The translations under genes were made by a program, and so were the position numbers. Below are positions 58,657-64,000 of a DNA stretch of 64,000 bases, piece by piece. Source of the DNA: Pseudoalteromonas carrageenovora IAM 12662 (GTDB lineage: Bacteria > Pseudomonadota > Gammaproteobacteria > Enterobacterales > Alteromonadaceae). The stretch is from the NCBI RefSeq assembly GCF_900239935.1, contig NZ_LT965928.1:2028976-2092975 (forward strand). The letters run 5' to 3'. Numbering within the stretch: the stretch's first letter is position 1; each line of letters starts with the position of its first letter. Under the pieces are notes generated by a model, which did not search any database, had not been told where the DNA came from, and worked only from the letters and a program-made list of their open reading frames with translations.

Positions 58657-59415
58657 ATGCAAAAACCGCCATTAACGTATCAACAGCAATTACGTTATTC
58701 TCGCCACATTATGCTTGTACAACTTGATATAGATAGACAAGAAAAACTATGGCAATCTCATGCGCTTATAGTAGGTTTAGGTGGCTTAGGCTGCCCGGTT
58801 GCACAGTACTTAGCTGCCTCAGGTGTGGGAACATTAACGCTTGTAGATAACGATCTGGTCGATGCTACAAACTTGCAAAGGCAGGTGCTTTACAAACAAA
58901 CAGATGTGGGAAGCTTAAAAACACACGCCGCTAAAGCGCAGTTAACTAGCTTAAATGATGAAATAGATATTCATACAATCGATGCATTTTTAGATGAGCA
59001 GTCAAAGCTTGACGAGCTATTAAGTAATATTGATATAGTCATTGATTGCTCTGATAACTTGCCTACACGTAATTTACTCAATAGCGCCTGTTATAAGGCT
59101 AAAATACCGCTAGTTTCAGGCTCTGCAATTAGAATGGAAGGCCAAGTTGCCTGCTTTACCATGAAACAACATAGCCATTGCTACGAGTGCTTATCACAGT
59201 TTTTTAATGAACAAACACAAAGCTGCTCTGAATCTGGCGTGCTCTCCCCTATTGTTGGGCTAATTGGCAGTATTCAGGCAACTGAGGCACTAAAAATACT
59301 TGCGGGTTTACCAAGCGGCTTAAGTGAACATTTATTGCTGGTGGATGGGCTCAGCATGGAGTTTAACCGCTTTAAAATTCCTAAAAATAGCCAGTGTCCC
59401 ACCTGTAGTAAGTAA
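58657..59415 (+). CDS. moeB: Molybdopterin-synthase adenylyltransferase MoeB
   Basis: Activates the C-terminal glycine of MoaD with ATP. 252 residues with QQLRYSRHIML at the start, the nucleotide loop GLGGLGCPVAQYLAASGVG, the catalytic Asp region DCSDNLPTRNLLN and the structural zinc Cys pairs CYEC and CPTC. It is a ThiF-like fold, but the MoaD-containing context supports MoeB. Divergent from narK and convergent with modC; the ends are 16 bases apart with no terminator. Confidence 0.93.
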   Translation: MQKPPLTYQQQLRYSRHIMLVQLDIDRQEKLWQSHALIVGLGGLGCPVAQYLAASGVGTLTLVDNDLVDATNLQRQVLYKQTDVGSLKTHAAKAQLTSLNDEIDIHTIDAFLDEQSKLDELLSNIDIVIDCSDNLPTRNLLNSACYKAKIPLVSGSAIRMEGQVACFTMKQHSHCYECLSQFFNEQTQSCSESGVLSPIVGLIGSIQATEALKILAGLPSGLSEHLLLVDGLSMEFNRFKIPKNSQCPTCSK

Positions 59416-59431
59416 CTCGTGTTTTAATTTT

Positions 59432-60460
59432 TTACTCTAGGTTATGAATAGCGGCGTAAAGTGTATCGCCCTCTTTGTAATTACTTTGATCCCATACTCT
59501 TGCTGAAAGTAAGCAATACAATGTTTGCCCATCAACATTAAGTGTAAGCTGCCAATTGCTATCAATCATTTCAGCATTAATAAGTATACAAACCAATATG
59601 TTACTATGCTCTGTGAGTATTGGTTTTATAGCACTAATTGATATTTGTTCGCTTTCAATAATTAGCTTGCCGCCCTGCTCAACTGCGCTTGGGGATACAA
59701 ATAACTGCTGCTCACTTTGTTTTATTAGAAGGTGATAAACAGCGTATTTTTCATCAAATTTAATAATGCCATAATTAAGTAAGCTCAGTGGTGTTTGCTT
59801 ATTATTAGCATAAATAGCCTTGGCAACTAACGCACTTGTTCCTTGGTTTATCACCTTACCTTTTTCAAGCTGAATTAGGGTATCGCAGCAAAACAGTAGC
59901 TCCTTTAATGAGTGGCTCACTATTATAAATTTAATATTAAATTTAGCTGCTAACTCACTTAATGTTGTTAGTGTTTTAAAACGAAGTGGCCAGTCGAGCG
60001 CACTAAACGGCTCATCTAAAATTATAAGTTTTTGACCTGCTAACATTGTGCGTGCAAACACCACTCGTTGACGCTCCCCGCCCGATAAACTTTGTACGTT
60101 GCGTTTAAGGAGTGGTTGTAACTCAAGAGCTGTAATCACTTCTTGCTCAGATATGTTAGTTTCCCTATTAGCGCAGTGCTTTTGAGTAAAAGCTAAATTG
60201 CCGGCAACATCTAAATGAGGAAATAACGGACAAGATTGCACTTGCAGTGTTACCCCGCGTTTATCACTAGGTAAATGATGCACAGGTTGATTATTAATAT
60301 AAATACTTTGCTTGCCTTCAAGACCACTAATACAACGCAGCAATGTAGACTTACCTGATCCGGACGGACCAAAAACACCTGCAATATTAAACGACTCTAA
60401 TTGCAAGTTTATATCTAAATCAAAGTTATTAAGTGCTTTAAATAGGGTTAATTTAATCAT
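59432..60460 (-). CDS. modC: Molybdate ABC transporter ATP-binding protein
   Basis: 343 residues. Walker A GPSGSGKST, signature LSGGERQR, Walker B LIILDEPFSALD and the switch His in IIVSHS are intact. The C-terminal third is a Mop/TOBE-type oxyanion-binding domain (from about 270, with ISISAIKPIL). ATG at 60460 is one base after the modB stop; the TTG-initiated longer frame is less likely. Confidence 0.92.
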   Translation of the reverse strand: MIKLTLFKALNNFDLDINLQLESFNIAGVFGPSGSGKSTLLRCISGLEGKQSIYINNQPVHHLPSDKRGVTLQVQSCPLFPHLDVAGNLAFTQKHCANRETNISEQEVITALELQPLLKRNVQSLSGGERQRVVFARTMLAGQKLIILDEPFSALDWPLRFKTLTTLSELAAKFNIKFIIVSHSLKELLFCCDTLIQLEKGKVINQGTSALVAKAIYANNKQTPLSLLNYGIIKFDEKYAVYHLLIKQSEQQLFVSPSAVEQGGKLIIESEQISISAIKPILTEHSNILVCILINAEMIDSNWQLTLNVDGQTLYCLLSARVWDQSNYKEGDTLYAAIHNLE

Positions 60461-60461
60461 G

Positions 60462-61139
60462 TTATTGTTTAACCCCAACTATGCTTTTATTAAACTTAAA
60501 TAACAGCACCAAACACGCAAATGAAATAGCCAATAAAATAAGAGAGAGCTGATGCGCAGCCGCATAATTTAACGATTCAACATGGTCGTACAAAGCAATT
60601 GAAACAACTTGTGTTTGCCCTTGAATATTACCGCCAATCATTAATACCAAACCAAATTCACCGAGTGTATGAGCAAACCCCAAGGCAAACGCACTACCAA
60701 TACTAGGCTTTAGTAATGGTAAAATTAAATACACAAAACGCTTAAAATGACTAAGCCCAAGCGCTATTGCAGCCTCGTTATAGGTTTGATTTATTTGTTT
60801 AAAACCTGCAACCAAAGACTGCATTACAAACGGCAATGAATAAAAAAGAGAACCAATAACCACACCTTGAAAACTAAACGCAAGCTGGGTACCCGTTAAC
60901 CAAAACCAAAACTGCCCAAAAGCATGCGTTGGCGAAAAAAGAACCAATAAGTAAAAACCTAATAAAGTGGGCGGTAATACTAAAGGCATAGCAATTAATG
61001 CCTCTAAAAAAGGTTTAAATTTACCTTTGTAGCCTGCTAATTTATAAGCAACCGGAATGCAGAAAACGAGTAGTAATATAGCGGTTATAAAGGCCAGTTT
61101 TATTGTTAACCACAGCGCAGTTAAATCACTTTGAAGCAT
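60462..61139 (-). CDS. modB: Molybdate ABC transporter permease
   Basis: 225 residues, five or six membrane helices. PLVLPPTLLGFYLLV near residues 50-66 and the EAA-type coupling loop NEAAIALGLSHFKRFVYLILPLL are typical for ModB/CysT. It overlaps the end of modA by 14 bases and is followed directly by modC. Confidence 0.93.
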   Translation of the reverse strand: MLQSDLTALWLTIKLAFITAILLLVFCIPVAYKLAGYKGKFKPFLEALIAMPLVLPPTLLGFYLLVLFSPTHAFGQFWFWLTGTQLAFSFQGVVIGSLFYSLPFVMQSLVAGFKQINQTYNEAAIALGLSHFKRFVYLILPLLKPSIGSAFALGFAHTLGEFGLVLMIGGNIQGQTQVVSIALYDHVESLNYAAAHQLSLILLAISFACLVLLFKFNKSIVGVKQ

Positions 61140-61878
61140 TGCTGTCCTTTGATCTGTATCCTAATTTAATAAGCTTAAGTTGAGTGCTACTTGTCATTAA
61201 AAACTCCATAAGCTTTTTTGCACTCGCCATTTTTTTTGTCGATTTTATAATAACGCCTTGTTGGATAATATCGGGGTATTCACTCGCCTCTAGCACTTTA
61301 TAATCTAAATACTTGGGGTTTTGTGTATTGCTATACGCAGCTTTTAACGTAGACACCGCCACCAGCCCAATTGACACATTGCCACTTTGAACAAACTGAA
61401 AGGCCTGCGTAATGTTATTACCGTATACGTAACTTATTGGCTTTTTAAAGTTAGCATTAGCATAAAACTGCGATGCCCGACCATAAGGTGAAAAACGAGG
61501 GTTAGCAATGGCTACTTTATCATTTACTTTATTAGCATTGGGCTGCCACAATGCAAGCTCACCTAATGCGTAGGTAACTAAGCTACTTTGACTAGCAAAC
61601 CCTTGTTTTACTAATGCTTGCGGGCGGAGATCATCAGCTGATAAAAACACATCAAACGGCGCACCATGTACAATCTGAGAATATAAAATCCCGCTTGAAG
61701 CCGCTGATATTTTTACTTGTACGCCGGGTAAAGGAGATTCTTGCAGTAAAGTTTGTAAGACAGTTTTAAAGTTACTTGCTACTGCGACATGCAATGTTTC
61801 TTTTGCACTTAACGTGCTTGAGAACACGCAAAATACAAACAAAAAATAACCCAGCCATGTATTGTAAAGCTTTGACAT
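61126..61878 (-). CDS. modA: Molybdate-binding periplasmic protein
   Basis: 250 residues with a signal peptide ending LSAKE. The ligand-binding pattern is visible: VAVASNFKTVLQ, ISAASSGILYSQIVHGAPFDVFLSAD across two loops, and IANPRFSPYGRASQFY. I used the ATG at 61878, which gives a normal signal sequence; the longer TTG frame runs into moeA. First gene of modABC, divergent from moeA with 46 bases between starts, so the promoters must overlap. No ModE-type dyad is obvious there. Confidence 0.92.
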   Translation of the reverse strand: MSKLYNTWLGYFLFVFCVFSSTLSAKETLHVAVASNFKTVLQTLLQESPLPGVQVKISAASSGILYSQIVHGAPFDVFLSADDLRPQALVKQGFASQSSLVTYALGELALWQPNANKVNDKVAIANPRFSPYGRASQFYANANFKKPISYVYGNNITQAFQFVQSGNVSIGLVAVSTLKAAYSNTQNPKYLDYKVLEASEYPDIIQQGVIIKSTKKMASAKKLMEFLMTSSTQLKLIKLGYRSKDSNASK

Positions 61879-61924
61879 TATAAGTATTGTTTTAAAAATA
61901 AAATGATTTAAGTAAGCAATATAT

Positions 61925-63142
61925 ATGAACGATGTTTGCAATGCACCCGGTTTATTACCAATAGAAACGGCAATTCAAAACATACTAAGCTCTATCAATG
62001 CAATTTCGCACAATGAAACCATCTCCATAATGCAAAGTGTTGGCCGGGTTTTAGCCAATGATGTTAAATCTAATATTAATGTGCCTGCTCACAATAACTC
62101 TGCTATGGATGGCTATGCTGTTTGTATTTCAGATAAAAGCTTAACCTATACTCAAGTAGGGAGCGTATTTGCAGGGCAAACATTTGAAGGCACACTCACT
62201 CCCGGACAGTGCGTAAGAATAATGACGGGAGCAGCCATTGCACCGGGTGCTAATGGCGTTGTAATGCAAGAAAACGCATCGGTTAATGGTGATCAAATCA
62301 CATTTACTGCGCAGCCTGCCGTTGATGAAAATATTCGTTTTGCCGGTGAAGACATTGCAATAAATGACGTTATTTTAAATGCAGGCGATAAACTTAAAGC
62401 CGTTGATGTAGGCTTACTCGCCTCTTTAGGTATTGCCGACATAAATGTCACTCGCAAATTAAAAGTCGCCGTGTTTTCTACAGGTGATGAGCTAATTGAG
62501 CCTGGACAGCCCCTTAAAAAAGGCGCTATTTATGAAAGTAACCGTGCCGTAATAATTAGTGCATTACAGCAACAAAACGTAGATGTGCTTGATTTAGGTA
62601 TCATCAGCGATGATAAAGCGCTCATTACTCAAGCTTTTTTAAGTGCAGATGAAAAAGCAGATGCTGTAATAAGTTCAGGTGGTGTATCGGTTGGTGAAGC
62701 TGACTTTACTAAAGAAGTATTAAATGAAATTGGTAATATCCATTTTTGGAAAATAGCCATGAAGCCAGGTAAACCCTTTGCTTTTGGTAAGTTACCCAAC
62801 AGTTACTTTTTTGGCTTACCAGGTAACCCCGTATCAGCCGCAGTAACGTTTAATCAACTAGTAGAACCTGCACTACAAAAGCTCTCTGGACTTGGGCAAG
62901 TAGCCCCTAAAATGCGTTTTAATGCTATTACAACATCAGTTGTTAAAAAACGCCCTGGCAGAGCCGACTTTCAACGCGCTACAGCTTCAACAAATGAGCA
63001 AGGTGACTTGCTTGTAACGCCATTTAATAAACAAGGCTCAGGCGTACTTTCGTCACTCAGTAGAGCAAATTACTTAATTGTAGTACCCGCACAAAGCGGT
63101 AGCATTGCAAAAGGTGAAACGGTAAGTATTGAGTTTTTGTAA
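61925..63142 (+). CDS. moeA: Molybdopterin molybdenumtransferase MoeA
   Basis: Inserts molybdate into adenylylated molybdopterin. 405 residues. Conserved segments: VPAHNNSAMDGYAV, RIMTGAAIAPGANGVVMQE, VFSTGDELIEPGQPL, SSGGVSVGEADFTKEVL and KPFAFGKLPNSYFFGLPGNP. Together with modABC and the moa genes this completes the path from GTP and molybdate to cofactor within the window. The ribosome site is weak. Confidence 0.95.
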   Translation: MNDVCNAPGLLPIETAIQNILSSINAISHNETISIMQSVGRVLANDVKSNINVPAHNNSAMDGYAVCISDKSLTYTQVGSVFAGQTFEGTLTPGQCVRIMTGAAIAPGANGVVMQENASVNGDQITFTAQPAVDENIRFAGEDIAINDVILNAGDKLKAVDVGLLASLGIADINVTRKLKVAVFSTGDELIEPGQPLKKGAIYESNRAVIISALQQQNVDVLDLGIISDDKALITQAFLSADEKADAVISSGGVSVGEADFTKEVLNEIGNIHFWKIAMKPGKPFAFGKLPNSYFFGLPGNPVSAAVTFNQLVEPALQKLSGLGQVAPKMRFNAITTSVVKKRPGRADFQRATASTNEQGDLLVTPFNKQGSGVLSSLSRANYLIVVPAQSGSIAKGETVSIEFL

Positions 63143-63163
63143 AAACACCTTTTCAATAAACGA

Positions 63164-63187
63164 AAAGCCCAACTAGTGTTGGGCTTT
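63164..63187. terminator. Bidirectional terminator after moeA
   Basis: AAAGCCCAAC, loop TAGT, GTTGGGCTTT: a 10-bp stem flanked by A and T, better placed for the minus-strand gene (four T on that strand) but able to serve moeA too. Confidence 0.75.
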
Positions 63188-63215
63188 ATGTTTATAAGTT
63201 ATCTCTAAAAACTAT

Positions 63216-64000
63216 TTAAAATAATGATTCGAAATCACCGTTAGAAAATAATACACCTGGGATGCCTCTCACAGCAGTAACTTCAGCAATTTTAGTATCA
63301 CCAAAATATAGACCTCCACTGTAGTTACGACCTTTTTGTTTTACATCTAACCAGCGACCATTTTCACCTTTAGCAATAAGATTAAGGTTGCCACTTACAT
63401 CTCTTATACGAAGATCTAAAGCTCTATTTTGTACACTCACAAAAATATCTGTTGAAGTAAGCTCTGATAAGTTTGCGGCTTCACCTACATAAGCAAATTT
63501 AAAATCACTTGCACCACTTAAAGGAAAATCTAGCTCGAAGGTAAATGCTAAATCGTCATTTTCTTCACCTATAAACGGTGAAGCTTCTACAGCCGTAATA
63601 TGAAAATCTGTATTTTGAATACTGCTTTGGTAATTACCAACAAAATCAAACGTTGATAATGTGTTTGATACTTCACCAAATGAGTTTACAAAGCGCTCTA
63701 AACTTAGCGATAAATCACCATCAAGCTGACCCGCAGCTTTAGTTATAATGACATTAGAAGTTAACTGAGCAATTCCTGTCTCGGCATCTGGGTTTAACTC
63801 GTTAACTTCGTCAATTCCATCAAACTGTATCAGTAACTCGCTAACGTCAACGCTAAGTACCGTTGCACCATTTGTAATTGAAGCAGTCATTACGCCTTCA
63901 ATTTTATCACCTAGTACGCCGCTCACACGAAATGTCGGAATAGATAAATCTATAGAAATAGGTAAATCATCATATGTACCGGTTATAGCCCAAGTATAAG
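63216..64000 (-). CDS. Hypothetical protein, 5' end outside the window
   Basis: The frame is open from the stop at 63216 to the window edge (about 261 codons, entering with YTWAITGTYDDLPISIDLSI), so the GTG at 63926 is internal and not the real start. The sequence is rich in beta-strand-like alternation and Asp/Gly/Asn/Thr with no cysteine, and ends VRGIPGVLFSNGDFESLF. It looks like the tail of an exported, surface or repeat-containing protein, but I recognise no family. Confidence 0.6.
   Translation of the reverse strand, partial: YTWAITGTYDDLPISIDLSIPTFRVSGVLGDKIEGVMTASITNGATVLSVDVSELLIQFDGIDEVNELNPDAETGIAQLTSNVIITKAAGQLDGDLSLSLERFVNSFGEVSNTLSTFDFVGNYQSSIQNTDFHITAVEASPFIGEENDDLAFTFELDFPLSGASDFKFAYVGEAANLSELTSTDIFVSVQNRALDLRIRDVSGNLNLIAKGENGRWLDVKQKGRNYSGGLYFGDTKIAEVTAVRGIPGVLFSNGDFESLF

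Overview
The window looks like a chromosomal segment of a marine gammaproteobacterium, most probably Pseudoalteromonas or a close relative in the Alteromonadales. This is inference from the AT-rich DNA, protein sequences that align with Escherichia coli/Vibrio-type orthologues, the cspD-clpS-clpA / infA-aat / trxB / lrp-ftsK-lolA-rarA-serS gene order shared in outline with E. coli, and family choices such as monomeric isocitrate dehydrogenase, Bpt and DUF3718/DUF3080 proteins. I see no insertion sequence, prophage or CRISPR array.

Layout. 1-19 kb is housekeeping: a minus-strand ftsK-lolA-rarA-crcB block followed by serS (cut by the window edge), lrp divergent from ald, pssA, trxB, aat-bpt-infA, clpS-clpA, cspD and icd. 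18.6-28 kb holds scattered single genes: two amidohydrolases (one without its metal motif), an HNH-like zinc protein, DUF3718, DUF445 and fructosamine-kinase-like proteins, riboflavin synthase, a MATE exporter and a DUF3080 lipoprotein. At 28.2-28.9 kb there are two identical tRNA-Val(GAC) genes and four degenerate tRNA-like repeats, three of them perfect-length 93-bp tandem units. 29-37 kb carries a membrane diguanylate cyclase, a SulP transporter plus double-Usp pair, an OxyR-like LysR regulator, and a carbonic anhydrase plus SulP (probable bicarbonate uptake) pair.

37-63 kb is a complete nitrate assimilation island. nirB-nirD-cobA reduces nitrite and begins the siroheme branch; nasR encodes a NIT-ANTAR antiterminator; narK, a PP2C/kinase fusion, an outer-membrane barrel protein, a NirB-like diaphorase and nasA import and reduce nitrate; moaA-mobA-moaB-moaC-moaD-moaE, moeB, moeA and modABC supply molybdopterin guanine dinucleotide and molybdate. 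Three transcription units (nirB, the diaphorase-nasA unit, narK) each have a GG-N10-GC sigma-54-type promoter with NtrC-like sites upstream. The nirB leader additionally carries an intrinsic terminator overlapped by a small hairpin with an AAAGAA loop, which fits NasR-type antitermination. So the island appears to be controlled twice: by nitrogen limitation (NtrC/sigma-54) at initiation and by nitrate/nitrite (NasR) at elongation.

Non-coding highlights are the tRNA-Val/tRNA-like tandem array with a continuous reading frame, resembling in design the E. coli tyrT repeat region; an about 158-bp interspersed structured repeat present twice plus a diverged third copy; a clpA terminator whose 5' arm is present five times in tandem; and a pair of mutually exclusive hairpins after the carbonic anhydrase-SulP operon.
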